From Colwellia sp. 12G3 (GTDB lineage: Bacteria; Pseudomonadota; Gammaproteobacteria; Enterobacterales; Alteromonadaceae): 64,000 nucleotides of DNA. The notes below the pieces were generated by a model that searched no databases, was not told where the DNA came from, and saw only the letters and a list, made by a program, of their open reading frames with translations. Positions 1 to 9,396 of the stretch are shown one piece after another (position 1 is the stretch's first letter; every line of letters starts with the position of its first letter). Location of the stretch: the NCBI RefSeq assembly GCF_002836775.1, contig NZ_PJAQ01000066.1, positions 434,001-498,000 of the forward strand, written 5' to 3'. The translations under genes were made by a program, and so were the position numbers.

Positions 1-305
1 ACGATTTCTTTGTCTTTACGCTCGCTGTCAGTGCTTTCTTCTTTATCACTGCCTTTGGGCACTTCTATAGCAAGGTAGCCGCTGCCATCTTTAAGCCAGC
101 GAATTTGACCAACCTTTTCTGATTTAAACGCTTTATTTTGATAAATAGCGTTAAGGGTTAGTTGCGAGTCAGACTTTTTAGTGGCTAACTCACTGTCTTT
201 GCTAGTCGTACTTTGACAAGCAAAAAGCGATAGGGCAACAGCCGAAGTAAGCAGTAGTTTGGCTGCAAGCTTAGCTATTGAAGAGATTAAGTGTTTTTGT
301 CGCAT
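1..305 (-). CDS. Dipeptidyl-peptidase IV-like S9 family lipoprotein, N-terminal part
   Basis: The gene is cut by the left window edge; 101 codons are visible from an ATG whose first base is 305. The protein starts with a positively charged, hydrophobic signal segment ending in LSLFAC, a lipobox with Cys about residue 30, so an envelope lipoprotein is expected. After it, LTLNAIYQNKAFKSEK and IRWLKDGSGY resemble the first beta-propeller blade of DPP-IV-like prolyl oligopeptidases (family S9), which cut dipeptides from peptide N-termini. The catalytic domain lies outside the window, so the enzyme class rests on this short N-terminal resemblance only. Confidence 0.6.
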   Translation of the reverse strand, partial: MRQKHLISSIAKLAAKLLLTSAVALSLFACQSTTSKDSELATKKSDSQLTLNAIYQNKAFKSEKVGQIRWLKDGSGYLAIEVPKGSDKEESTDSERKDKEI

Positions 306-615
306 AATGTTCCTTAAGCGTATTTTCCGATAACGTTAACGCAGAGAGTAAGTGCGTAATGTTGCGGGCAAAGATCGTTGGCAACGTTAGCTGCTCAAAC
401 AGGGGATTACTATATGCGGTATACAATATACCTTCAAGCGAAAGACGATGAATGTACACATTTTATTGTTGAAATAACCACAGTTCAGCTGGCTTTATAG
501 AAGTAGTAATACCGGCAAGGTTATAGGGAGGCAATAAATATCACATTCTAGCTATTGAAAATGAGTTCTTAGGCTCCATATTTATACTCCATCCTCAATT
601 TGATTGGCAGCATAC
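306..615. other. Intergenic region between divergent genes
   Basis: About 310 AT-rich bases lie between the divergent lipoprotein gene and the yadGH operon. Promoters for both sides should lie here. I see no clear operator, terminator or small gene; a 62-codon open frame on the minus strand (271-459) overlaps the lipoprotein start and has no coding character. Confidence 0.5.
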
Positions 616-1596
616 ATGACATACGCACTAGAGATTAGCGCACTGGAAAAAACCTATAAAGGTGGTTTTCAAGCGTTGAAAGGCATTGATTTAACCGTTG
701 AACAGGGCGACTTTTTTGCTTTGCTTGGCCCTAATGGTGCGGGTAAGTCTACTTCTATTGGCGTAATTACTTCACTGGTCAATAAAACCGGTGGTAAGGT
801 AAAGGTCTTTGGCTATGACATTGATACCGACTTAGAAAAAGCTAAAAGCTTTATTGGCTTAGTGCCGCAAGAATTTAACTTTAGTCAGTTTGAGCCATTG
901 GTTAATATTTTAGTCAATCAAGCGGGTTACTACGGCGTAAGTAAGCCGGTGGCTATACAGCGTGCAGAAAAATACTTAAAGCAGCTAGAATTATGGGACA
1001 AGCGTGATGAACCCGCTCGTTCACTCTCTGGTGGTATGAAACGTCGTTTAATGATTGCGCGTGCGTTAATGCATGAACCACAAATGTTGATTTTAGATGA
1101 GCCAACCGCGGGGGTTGATATTGAACTACGCCGCTCAATGTGGGACTTTCTAAAAGCGTTAAACGAGCAGGGTATTACTATTATTCTTACCACGCACTAT
1201 CTAGAAGAAGCTGAAATGCTGTGTCGCAATATTGCCATTATTGATGGTGGTGAAATTGTCGAAGATACCAGTATGAAAAAATTACTCGCGCAACTCGATG
1301 TTGAAACCTTTGTTTTTGACCTGCAAGTGAACCTAACGCTAAGTACATTGACGCAATTTGCCGAGCAATCACAGTCAATCGCTTATCGGGTTATTGATGA
1401 TCATACCTTGGAAGTCGATTTAAATAAGTCGCAGAACCTAAATCAAATTTTTGAACAATTGAACGCTGCAAATATTGAAGTGCTGAGTATGCGTAATAAA
1501 AGTAATCGCTTAGAAGCTTTGTTTATTCGTTTGATCAATAAAAAATCGAGCGCTACTAAAGCAAAACAGCAAAGTGCTGTTGTGGGAGCAAACTAA
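616..1596 (+). CDS. yadG: ABC transporter ATP-binding protein, YadG-like
   Basis: Nucleotide-binding subunit of an ABC-2 type exporter that hydrolyses ATP on the inner face of the membrane. Walker A GPNGAGKST is near residue 38, the signature LSGGMKRR near 136, Walker B with LILDEPTAGVD near 155 and the switch histidine in TTHYLEEAE. The roughly 100-residue C-terminal extension fits the YadG/CcmA-like drug-exporter subfamily. I start at the ATG at 616; an in-frame TTG at 604 is possible but unneeded, and neither has a strong ribosome binding site. The next gene, its permease, begins directly after the stop codon. The exported substrate is unknown. Confidence 0.88.
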   Translation: MTYALEISALEKTYKGGFQALKGIDLTVEQGDFFALLGPNGAGKSTSIGVITSLVNKTGGKVKVFGYDIDTDLEKAKSFIGLVPQEFNFSQFEPLVNILVNQAGYYGVSKPVAIQRAEKYLKQLELWDKRDEPARSLSGGMKRRLMIARALMHEPQMLILDEPTAGVDIELRRSMWDFLKALNEQGITIILTTHYLEEAEMLCRNIAIIDGGEIVEDTSMKKLLAQLDVETFVFDLQVNLTLSTLTQFAEQSQSIAYRVIDDHTLEVDLNKSQNLNQIFEQLNAANIEVLSMRNKSNRLEALFIRLINKKSSATKAKQQSAVVGAN

Positions 1597-2361
1597 ATGA
1601 ATAACTCTATTGCGTTAAAAAGTATTTTAACAAAAGAAATACAACGTTTTACCCGTATTTGGATACAAACCTTAGTCCCCCCGGCTATAACTATTAGCTT
1701 ATACTTTGTTATTTTTGGTTCGTTGATTGGTTCACGTATTGGTGAAATGGGCGGCTTTGATTATATGTCGTTTATTGTGCCAGGCCTTATCATGATGAGC
1801 GTTATTACCAATTCATACTCGAATGTAGCTTCTTCATTTTTTAGCGCCAAGTGGCAGCGAAATGTTGAAGAGATGTTAGTCGCGCCAGTACCTAATTGGG
1901 TTATTGTGGCGGGTTATGTTGGCGGTGGCATGTGTCGTGGTATTTTAGTTGGCTTGATTGTAACGCTAGTTTCATTGTTCTTTGTTGATATTCAACTGCA
2001 TAACATTTGGGTGATTATCGCTACGGTTACGTTAACGTCGGCAACCTTTGCGTTAGGTGGTTTAATTAACGCTATTTTTGCCAATAGTTTTGATGATATT
2101 TCAATTATACCTACCTTTATTTTAACGCCGTTAACTTACCTTGGTGGTGTGTTTTATTCGATTAGTTTATTGCCTGAATTTTGGCAGGGCGTTTCGCAAG
2201 TAAATCCCATTGTTTATATGGTTAATGCGTTTAGGTACGGTTTTTTAGGTATATCTGATGTGAGTTTAGTGACTGCTTTTGCTGTCATTATTTTCTTTAT
2301 TGTCACTTTGTTTACCGTTGCCATGGTACTGATTTCTAAAGGTATAGGACTGAGAAGCTAA
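1597..2361 (+). CDS. yadH: ABC-2 type permease, YadH-like
   Basis: Inner-membrane permease partner of the preceding ATPase, 254 residues with about six membrane segments. It matches remembered E. coli YadH closely, including FTRIWIQTLVPP, IFGSLIGSRIGEM, FIVPGLIMMSVITN, ASSFFSAKWQRN, SFDDISIIPTFILTPLTYLGG and the C-terminal LRS. The FDDIS/LTPLTYLGGVFYS stretch is the ABC-2 signature. The start abuts the yadG stop without spacing, so the two are co-translated. The substrate is not known for the family. Confidence 0.9.
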   Translation: MNNSIALKSILTKEIQRFTRIWIQTLVPPAITISLYFVIFGSLIGSRIGEMGGFDYMSFIVPGLIMMSVITNSYSNVASSFFSAKWQRNVEEMLVAPVPNWVIVAGYVGGGMCRGILVGLIVTLVSLFFVDIQLHNIWVIIATVTLTSATFALGGLINAIFANSFDDISIIPTFILTPLTYLGGVFYSISLLPEFWQGVSQVNPIVYMVNAFRYGFLGISDVSLVTAFAVIIFFIVTLFTVAMVLISKGIGLRS

Positions 2362-2362
2362 T

Positions 2363-3118
2363 ATGACTACTAAGACTACAGCGAATATCGCAGGAGATAT
2401 AAATACATTGGATAGCCAAACAGTACTGGGTGACTCTAAAGCGATTATTAGTAATCAAGAAGGTATTCATGAAAAGCTTGATGAGGTGGTGCAAAGACAC
2501 CTCACTCATGCTTCTCAAAAGCCTTATCAAAAACACACAGAAGAAGCTTTTGCACAAATGGATGCGTTGGTTAAAGCCTTTTTAGTGGCAAACCCTGAAG
2601 GTGAGATAATCTTAGATGCGTGCTGTGGCGTAGGGCAAAGTACGCGACTGTTAGCGCAACAAAACCCACAGGCATTAGTGATTGGCGTTGATAAGTCTGA
2701 TCATAGAATAAATCGTAATGTTGAAGGTTTTGATGCTGACCATGGCTTTACCGCTGATAACTATCACTTAGTACGGGCTGATTTAAATGATTTTTATCGT
2801 TTAGTTAAAGCCGCGAATTGGTCGGTATCTAAGCACTATATTTTATATCCCAACCCTTGGCCTAAATCTAAGCACTTACAACGCCGATGGCATGGTAGTG
2901 CGGTTTTCCCACAAATGACGAGTATTGGTGAACAGCTGATTTTACGTAGTAATTGGCGTATTTATTTAGCTGAGTTTCAACAAGCGGCTAAGTTTGTTGT
3001 TTTGCATGGTGAAATTGTAGCATTGCCTGTTGTTGACGCTTCATTGGCGATGACGCCGTTTGAGGCGAAATATCAAGCGAGTGGCCAAGTTTGTTGGCAA
3101 TTAACGCTAGCGCGATAG
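2363..3118 (+). CDS. TrmB-like SAM-dependent methyltransferase
   Basis: Class I methyltransferase of 251 residues. The SAM-binding motif I is DACCGVGQSTR near residue 84, and YPNPWPKSKHLQRRWH near 161 is the hallmark of TrmB, which makes m7G46 in tRNA. A roughly 75-residue N-terminal extension and the unusual DACCG loop set it apart from standard TrmB (about 240 residues, normally in another operon), so it may be a paralogue with another target. It begins one base after the yadH stop and is probably cotranscribed with the ABC exporter, an odd pairing. Function inferred from motifs only. Confidence 0.75.
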   Translation: MTTKTTANIAGDINTLDSQTVLGDSKAIISNQEGIHEKLDEVVQRHLTHASQKPYQKHTEEAFAQMDALVKAFLVANPEGEIILDACCGVGQSTRLLAQQNPQALVIGVDKSDHRINRNVEGFDADHGFTADNYHLVRADLNDFYRLVKAANWSVSKHYILYPNPWPKSKHLQRRWHGSAVFPQMTSIGEQLILRSNWRIYLAEFQQAAKFVVLHGEIVALPVVDASLAMTPFEAKYQASGQVCWQLTLAR

Positions 3119-3286
3119 TGAATATAGTTAGTAATGTTAACGAAACTACAAGACTTTTGCGGTATTTTTTATTAAAGTGCGTTCTTTCGTACTAACGATA
3201 AATAACCCCAAAATTATTAATCTTGCCATGTACAATTGTTGGAATTGGCTAAGCAAGAAATCTAGTGAACAGTTAAGTGAACAACT

Positions 3287-4918
3287 ATGAGAGCAACTAA
3301 GCGCATTGCTGATGCGACCCAAGAGTCTTTACATCGAATTTTTACTGTTGCTGAGGCACCCGATTCTACGTTGGGGCGCCTTGAGCAAGAGATGTCACAA
3401 AACTTGGTTGGCTTTTTAAACAACCATATTGTAGCCAGTAAAAATGCGTTAACGGATATTGAGCAAGATTTTATCAATCCTCATATCCCAGAGCAGCCTG
3501 AGTTTGTCTCAGATCATATGCATCATCTGCTTGATAAATTAGTCGCACAATCTGTACATACTTCAAGTCCTAGTTTTATTGGTCATATGACCTCTGCGCT
3601 ACCATCCTTTATTTTACCGCTGTCTAAATTGATGGTTGGGTTAAATCAAAACTTAGTTAAAGTTGAAACCTCCAAAGCTTTCACGCCATTAGAACGTCAA
3701 GTTTTAGGTATGATGCACAATTTGGTGTATCAACAGGATGATGACTTTTATCAAAATTGGATGCATAGCGCGGAACATTCACTTGGCGCTTTTTGTTCAG
3801 GTGGTACTGTCGCTAACATTACTGCGTTATGGGTCGCTCGAAATAAACTGCTTAAAGCCGATGGTGACTTTCGTGGTGTATCGCGAGAAGGCTTGCATCG
3901 TGCCATGAGACATTATGGCTATCAAGATCTCGCTATTTTAGTGTCTGACCGTGGCCATTACTCATTAAAAAAATCGGCTGATATTCTCGGCATAGGCCAA
4001 GAGAATGTTATTGCTATTCCTACCGATGAATATAATAAAATAGATTGCCAAAAGCTGGCGGAAAAATGCGAACAACTTGCGGCAAAAAATGTCAAAATAC
4101 TCGCTATTGTAGGTGTCGCCGGTACTACTGAAACCGGTAATATTGACCCGCTTGATAAAATGGCAGAAATTGCCCAGCAACATCAATGTCATTTTCATGT
4201 TGATGCCGCGTGGGGTGGTGCAACATTGTTATCGAATAAATACCGTCCTTTGCTTAAAGGCATAGAACAAGCCGACTCAGTGACTATTGACGCGCATAAA
4301 CAGATGTATGTGCCTATGGGAGCCGGTTTAGTTATTTTTAAAGACCCGGCCTCTGTGAGTGCCATTGAGCATCACGCAGAATACATTTTACGTAAAGGTT
4401 CAAAAGATTTAGGTAGCCATACGCTAGAAGGCTCTCGCCCAGGAATGGCGATGTTAGTTTATGCTAGTTTGCATATTATTAGCCGACCTGGTTATGAGAT
4501 GCTAATTAATCAGGCCATAGAAAAAGCAGAGTATTTTGCCGACTTAATTAATCAGCATGATGATTTTGAGTTAATAACCCGCCCAGAGTTGTGTCTATTA
4601 ACGTATCGTTATGCTCCTAAGTCAGTACAAGCATTGTTAGCGCGTAATGATAATGAAGCCAATAAGTCGGTGAATTTGTTGATTGGTAAACTGACCAAGT
4701 TTATTCAAAAGCGCCAACGTGAAGATGGTCGTTCTTTTGTTTCACGTACCCGTATTGAAGTGAGTCGTTATGGCGGTGAAAAAGTGATTGTCTTTAGAGT
4801 TGTGTTAGCAAACCCGTTAACCACTAAAGAAATTCTACAAGATATTTTGCAACAGCAATGTCTGTTAGCACAGGAAAGTGAAAACTTTTTACCTGAGTTA
4901 CTACACGCAGCAAACTAA
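3287..4918 (+). CDS. panP: Pyridoxal-dependent aspartate 1-decarboxylase PanP
   Basis: Group II PLP decarboxylase (glutamate decarboxylase fold), 543 residues. The cofactor lysine is in TIDAHKQMYVPMG near residue 338, and the PLP-contacting HVDAAWGG lies about 35 residues before it. Closeness to the Vibrio-type PanP (N-terminal TLGRLEQEMSQ, HMTSALPSFILPLSKL) suggests it decarboxylates aspartate to beta-alanine for pantothenate and CoA synthesis, replacing PanD. It stands alone with about 170 bases upstream and a strong hairpin terminator downstream. A glutamate or diaminobutyrate decarboxylase is the alternative. Confidence 0.85.
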   Translation: MRATKRIADATQESLHRIFTVAEAPDSTLGRLEQEMSQNLVGFLNNHIVASKNALTDIEQDFINPHIPEQPEFVSDHMHHLLDKLVAQSVHTSSPSFIGHMTSALPSFILPLSKLMVGLNQNLVKVETSKAFTPLERQVLGMMHNLVYQQDDDFYQNWMHSAEHSLGAFCSGGTVANITALWVARNKLLKADGDFRGVSREGLHRAMRHYGYQDLAILVSDRGHYSLKKSADILGIGQENVIAIPTDEYNKIDCQKLAEKCEQLAAKNVKILAIVGVAGTTETGNIDPLDKMAEIAQQHQCHFHVDAAWGGATLLSNKYRPLLKGIEQADSVTIDAHKQMYVPMGAGLVIFKDPASVSAIEHHAEYILRKGSKDLGSHTLEGSRPGMAMLVYASLHIISRPGYEMLINQAIEKAEYFADLINQHDDFELITRPELCLLTYRYAPKSVQALLARNDNEANKSVNLLIGKLTKFIQKRQREDGRSFVSRTRIEVSRYGGEKVIVFRVVLANPLTTKEILQDILQQQCLLAQESENFLPELLHAAN

Positions 4919-4940
4919 ACTGTTAATTAGATCATTAAAA

Positions 4941-4986
4941 AGGCTCAAGTTCATCAATTAAAGGTATTGATTAACTTGAGCCTTTT
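4941..4986. terminator. Bidirectional terminator between panP and nagB
   Basis: A perfect 11-base inverted repeat (AGGCTCAAGTT at 4941, AACTTGAGCCT at 4973) with extra internal pairing (ATCAAT/ATTGAT) is flanked by an A run on the left and a T run on the right. It can serve both convergent genes. Confidence 0.88.
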
Positions 4987-5058
4987 TGTTGCGACTGATA
5001 AATAAAACGGGGCTAAACTACCCTATCCAGCCATGTTAGTAGCCATGTTATTTATCGG

Positions 5059-5865
5059 TTAGTAGTTATGGTATAAACCAAACTCTTGGTTTATCTTCAG
5101 GTTTTGCTTATTAGCCCAGATATAATATTCTTGATCTTCTAATTCGCTTGCCGCTTCTTTATCAAGTAATACAATAGCATTTTCATGCAACTGTAAAGCA
5201 GACGCAGGACATGCGGCTGATAATGCACCTGTTACCATATCTTTTACTGCTTTCGCTTTGTTTTTACCTGTTGCCATAAGCAGGACATACCTAGCATCAA
5301 GGATGGTAGCAATACCCATGGTCATAGCTAACGTTGGTTGAAATTCATCAGCTGTAAATAAACGGCTGTTATCATCAATAGTTTGCTGAGTGAGTGTTTT
5401 AATGCGAGTACGTGACGCTAAGCTTGACGTTGGCTCATTAAAACCAATATGGCCATTTGCACCGATACCTAAAATTTGTAAGTCGACACCGCCAGCTTGA
5501 GCAATTTTATCTTCATAAGCTAAGCCCTGTGCTCTTGGATTTTCACCATTATTGCACGTAGGTACGAAGGTTTTAGATTTATCAATATCAACATGGTTGA
5601 ACAAGTTTACATTCATGAAGTGGCGGTAACTTTGTTCATTTTTTTCATCAATGCCTAAGTATTCGTCTAAATTGAAACTGGTGGTATTCTTGAAACTAAG
5701 TTCGCCAGCTTTGTGCTTATTAACCAATTCTTGATAAAGACTAATAGGCGTACTGCCAGTTGCCAAACCTAAAACAGGATCTGATTTTTTATTGATTAAC
5801 TCTGCAACCCATTCGGCTGCACTTTGTGCAACTTGTTGTGCATCATCGAAAATAATAACTTGCAT
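5059..5865 (-). CDS. nagB: Glucosamine-6-phosphate deaminase NagB
   Basis: Cytosolic enzyme that converts glucosamine-6-P to fructose-6-P and ammonia, the last step of GlcNAc catabolism. At 268 residues it is the length of E. coli NagB (266). Visible motifs are GLATGSTPISLY (phosphate binding), FNLDEYLGI (catalytic Asp) and LGIGANGHIGFNEP. It is separated by 10 kb from its repressor and by 23 kb from nagA, but a NagR-type operator at 5970-5983 sits 105 bases before the start, tying it to the regulon. Confidence 0.96.
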   Translation of the reverse strand: MQVIIFDDAQQVAQSAAEWVAELINKKSDPVLGLATGSTPISLYQELVNKHKAGELSFKNTTSFNLDEYLGIDEKNEQSYRHFMNVNLFNHVDIDKSKTFVPTCNNGENPRAQGLAYEDKIAQAGGVDLQILGIGANGHIGFNEPTSSLASRTRIKTLTQQTIDDNSRLFTADEFQPTLAMTMGIATILDARYVLLMATGKNKAKAVKDMVTGALSAACPASALQLHENAIVLLDKEAASELEDQEYYIWANKQNLKINQEFGLYHNY

Positions 5866-5969
5866 GTTTTTTCCTTAGAAAAATTAAATTAATAAAGCAT
5901 CACGGTACGCTTATATTTTAAGCGATAAACTTTTTAGTATGATAGATATTATCTTACACTATTAAAAAA

Positions 5970-5983
5970 TGACAGCGCTGTCA
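5970..5983. promoter_or_regulatory. NagR-type operator upstream of nagB
   Basis: Perfect 14-base palindrome TGACAGCGCTGTCA. Read on the minus strand it supplies TTGACA, followed after 17 bases by TAGTGT, a plausible -35/-10 pair for nagB. The same palindrome recurs at five other GlcNAc loci in this window. The intergenic stretch 5866-6240 shows nothing else I can support. Confidence 0.88.
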
Positions 5984-6240
5984 ATTGTTAATGGTTGTTT
6001 GTTGATAGTTATCTAAGTTTAGCTATTATATCTGTACCTGTGCAAAGTGCCGGGTATTGGTGGGAGTAAAGTGATTGTAACCCCATAGAATCCGTATTTG
6101 GACAGCATCACTTTATTGCTGCTTTGACTTATAATGGCTATATAAATAGTTACTTTCTTTTGCTAAAACTTAGACATAAGCACTTATTGAGTGCATTATG
6201 ATAACTATGCTTTACTAAAGATAATCATTGAGAAATTGTC

Positions 6241-7701
6241 ATGAGTAATAAAGGGTTACGAACCACCGAACAATGGATCGATCTTATCGCTAATAGTGAA
6301 CTGCCCGCTATTACCTCTACTGCTAAAATGTTAGATACATTTTCTAATGATGATAAGTCATCGTTAACTAAGTTAAGCGCGGCTATCTTGCATGATCAAG
6401 GGTTGTCTTCATGCTTGCTTAAAGTCGCTAATAATATTCAACATATTAGTGTTAATAAAGTCACCACCGTTTCTCGCGCCACAGTAGTGCTTGGTACTCA
6501 AACCGTTAAAAATATCTGTCTAACGTCAAAGTTAGTCTCTAGCTTATTAGCGTCGAAGAACCTTGATTTGAATGTTTATGAAAAGTTAACTCAGCTGATG
6601 GCTAATTCATTTTATGCTGGTATGTTAGCTAAAATGATGGCGCCCAATTACAGCGACGAAATGCAAGAAGAACTCTACCTTGCTGCCATGTTATATCGTA
6701 TAGGTGAAACAGCTTTTTGGAGTGCTGGTGGTGATGTAGCTAAAAAATTGGCAAGTTATGAGGCGAAATCCACACAAGATTTTAAGCAATATTGTCAGCA
6801 AGAGATGGGCACGAGCTTTAATGAATTAAGTAAAGGTCTTGCTGGGAATTGGGGATTGAGTGACTTATTAATTAAAGCATTGGACCAACCCACTACGCGT
6901 ACCAATGAAGTTAAAATCATCTACTTTGCCGATAAACTCAGTGCTGTTATTGCCAAGCCAGAAGGAAGTGAGGAAGACTACCAACGTTTATTAGCAGACA
7001 TTGCCACAATCATGAATATTACGGTCAGGCAATTAACGGTAAGAATCGATCATACTCGAGAGCAAGCAGATAAATTGCTTTTATCTTACAGCGCAGAAAT
7101 ATTAACTGAGCGTATTAATAGTCTTCCTACCAGCAAAGATTTTGCGCTTCACGTTGAAGCTGTGATCCCTACTGAGCCTGAAAGTAGAGATAAAGCGTTA
7201 CTCAATAGTTTTATGAAACTCACTAAACTGATGCAACATAGCAAAGATTTTAATGAATATTTTCAGTTAGCATTGGAAGATATAGCGAATATATTCACTT
7301 TTGATCTGAGCTCATTTTTAATGTTGGTTGATGATAGGGCAAGGGTTAAGTCACGGTTAGTGGTTGATAGAAACGGACAAGGCGATGACACAAAAATTAA
7401 TATTGATATTAAGCACGTTGATAATGTAATTGCTAGGGTGCTTAGTACAGATACACCGGTATTGATTAATGATCAGCAAGATGCTCGTTGGTGTCATTTA
7501 ATCACTGACGAAATTAGTGATCTCATTCGTGGCGGCACAGTGGCTTTTATTCCCGTTAAAATAGGACGTAAAGCGATAGGCTTGATCTGTATACAGCGAA
7601 TGACACTTAACGACAAAATACCTAAGGAAGACTTTCAACAAGTTTGCAGCTTTATTGACCACCTTAATATGTGTCTTACAATGATCAGGTATAACCAATA
7701 A
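6241..7701 (+). CDS. HDOD domain and GAF domain signalling protein
   Basis: A 486-residue cytosolic protein. The N-terminal part (about residues 10-220) resembles an HDOD domain, the degenerate HD-fold seen in bacterial signalling proteins (ELPAITSTAKMLDTF, LLKVANN, VSRATVVLGTQTVKNICL). The C-terminal part (about 310-480) looks like a GAF sensor domain (FDLSSFLMLVDD, VLINDQQDARW, FIPVKIGRKAIGLICIQR). Such proteins usually act in regulation of motility, biofilm or stress, but no partner is adjacent. Monocistronic. Ligand and output are unknown. Confidence 0.75.
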   Translation: MSNKGLRTTEQWIDLIANSELPAITSTAKMLDTFSNDDKSSLTKLSAAILHDQGLSSCLLKVANNIQHISVNKVTTVSRATVVLGTQTVKNICLTSKLVSSLLASKNLDLNVYEKLTQLMANSFYAGMLAKMMAPNYSDEMQEELYLAAMLYRIGETAFWSAGGDVAKKLASYEAKSTQDFKQYCQQEMGTSFNELSKGLAGNWGLSDLLIKALDQPTTRTNEVKIIYFADKLSAVIAKPEGSEEDYQRLLADIATIMNITVRQLTVRIDHTREQADKLLLSYSAEILTERINSLPTSKDFALHVEAVIPTEPESRDKALLNSFMKLTKLMQHSKDFNEYFQLALEDIANIFTFDLSSFLMLVDDRARVKSRLVVDRNGQGDDTKINIDIKHVDNVIARVLSTDTPVLINDQQDARWCHLITDEISDLIRGGTVAFIPVKIGRKAIGLICIQRMTLNDKIPKEDFQQVCSFIDHLNMCLTMIRYNQ

Positions 7702-7844
7702 TTAGCCTTTTAAGGCATCCTTTTATGAAACCGCGGCGCTATTGTGTTTGTAACTGCGGATACAATTAATTACTCGTTTTATCAAGTCTTCTGATAAACT
7801 AGCACTAATTTTTTAGTTAAACTTTTATAGCGCCAGTAATTTTA

Positions 7845-8360
7845 ATGACTCAATCTAACTCCTTTTCTACCAGTTTTATTTTAGATAAAGCCCACTACAC
7901 TGAATGCTACACTCAATCGAGTACGTTGGCTCATGATAAAAAAACCTATTTCAAAGCGAATGTTCTAACCGTATTTGGTTTGATTATTTTGTTCGCTACG
8001 CCTGTGAATCCTTATGCCGCTTGGTTCGTCATTGCTTTAGGCCTGCTCGAATCGATTAGTGTTTATTATCATAAACCTTGGTGGGTGATCAGGCAGATGC
8101 TTAGTAAAGCTTCCAATAGTGAAGTAAAACTGACTATTGATGAGCAGGGAATATTGACCGAATCATTTCATATCAATAGTCGAATTTTGTGGGCTGATGT
8201 AACACTCGTCACCGAAACCGATTTAGGTTTTGTTATTTCCTTTACCTTAGGAAAAAGTGTTACTGGCAAAGACATTGCTAGTAAAAGCTATCTATCTAAA
8301 GCATGTTTATCTGATGAGGCGATAGCTTTTATTGTGACTAAAAACCCCGCTATTGCTTAG
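7845..8360 (+). CDS. YcxB-like membrane protein
   Basis: A 171-residue protein with two closely spaced membrane segments around residues 42-75 and a soluble C-terminal half. The layout (N-terminal strand region, TM hairpin, then DEQGILTESFHINSRILWADVTLVTET) matches the YcxB-like family, whose function is unknown. It lies 60 bases ahead of the TSUP permease on the same strand, so cotranscription is possible. Confidence 0.55.
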   Translation: MTQSNSFSTSFILDKAHYTECYTQSSTLAHDKKTYFKANVLTVFGLIILFATPVNPYAAWFVIALGLLESISVYYHKPWWVIRQMLSKASNSEVKLTIDEQGILTESFHINSRILWADVTLVTETDLGFVISFTLGKSVTGKDIASKSYLSKACLSDEAIAFIVTKNPAIA

Positions 8361-8419
8361 GGAAACTCAGTTAAATAGAAGTGGATAAGTTGAAATAGCT
8401 AAGTTGAAGTTAAGTTCCT

Positions 8420-9289
8420 ATGTCTAAAAAAGCATTTATGCGTTTATCAAACCCTAAGTTTATTGTGCTATTTTTAGTGCTATGGTCAGGATTACTTTTG
8501 AGCTCTAGCCATACGCTAACTGAATTAGCTGATTATACTTTATTTACCTTTTTAGGCACTGTAGGCGCCATCTTCGCTAACTCAACCGGGGCTGGCGGTG
8601 GTGTGGTGTTTATCCCCATGTTTACCCAGCTTAATTTTACTGAGCAACAATCCATTGCTACAAGCTTTGCTATTCAATGCTTTGGTATGACTGCGGGTGC
8701 TGTTACTTGGTGGCATCATTATAAATCTGAAAAAACAGAGTTACGTTTATGGCAAGGCTTTAAACGTATCATTTGTGTGACCACTATTGCTTCGGTAATT
8801 GGCCTTAATTCGGTCTTTATTTACCACGCGGACTCTCCAGCTGCTTTACCCATTAGTTTTAGCTGGTTTTCATTGCTATTAGGTTTTTTCATTATCTTAA
8901 CGATCTATTTGCTACAACCGCACCGTGAGCGGAGTCAGCTATATTATGTTGATTATATCGCAATGGTACTGATTGGTTTATTTGGTGGTGCCGTTACCGC
9001 TTGGTTAAGTGTTGGCGTTGGCGAGTTATTAGTTATTTACCTGCTTTTACGTCATTTTGACATTAGTATGGCTGTTGCTGCTGCTGTAATAGTTTCCGCT
9101 ATCACCGTTTGGACAGCAATCGCACAAGTTAATAGTGACGTTTATTGGCAAGTTGTTTTATTTGCAGGTCCAGGGGCTGTATTAGGCGGAATATTTGCTA
9201 AAACCGTAGTCACGCACTTATCAGCGACTAAGTTGAAGTTGTTCTTTGCTTGTTGGTTACTGTTAAGTGGCGCTGTGGGGTTAAGTTAA
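8420..9289 (+). CDS. TSUP (TauE/SafE) family membrane permease
   Basis: A 289-residue inner-membrane protein with about eight hydrophobic segments. Two glycine-rich repeats are typical of the TauE/SafE family: GTVGAIFANSTGAGGGVVFIPM near residue 45 and LIGLFGGAVTAWLSVGVGELL near 185. Family members export or import sulfite, sulfoacetate or other organosulfur anions, but the substrate cannot be read from sequence. No sulfur genes are adjacent. Confidence 0.8.
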   Translation: MSKKAFMRLSNPKFIVLFLVLWSGLLLSSSHTLTELADYTLFTFLGTVGAIFANSTGAGGGVVFIPMFTQLNFTEQQSIATSFAIQCFGMTAGAVTWWHHYKSEKTELRLWQGFKRIICVTTIASVIGLNSVFIYHADSPAALPISFSWFSLLLGFFIILTIYLLQPHRERSQLYYVDYIAMVLIGLFGGAVTAWLSVGVGELLVIYLLLRHFDISMAVAAAVIVSAITVWTAIAQVNSDVYWQVVLFAGPGAVLGGIFAKTVVTHLSATKLKLFFACWLLLSGAVGLS

Positions 9290-9337
9290 GCGGTCATTAT
9301 CTTGTATAAGCCTTAATGCGAGTTATTCGCAAAAACC

Positions 9338-9365
9338 TTGACAGCCATTGCTGTCCTTGTACAAT
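9338..9365 (+). promoter_or_regulatory. Probable sigma-70 promoter of fbpABC
   Basis: TTGACA (9338-9343) and TACAAT (9360-9365) are separated by 16 bases and end 31 bases before the fbpA ATG. I see no clear Fur box here, although iron control would be expected. Confidence 0.5.
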
Positions 9366-9396
9366 CCGCTCATCATATTTTATTGAGACACTACTT

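Noticed and set aside
9338..9357. TGACAGC ... GCTGTCC before fbpA, resembling two NagR half-sites
   Set aside because: The half-sites are separated by four extra bases (CATT) compared with the real operators, and the gene is iron-related; it is better read as part of a -35 region.
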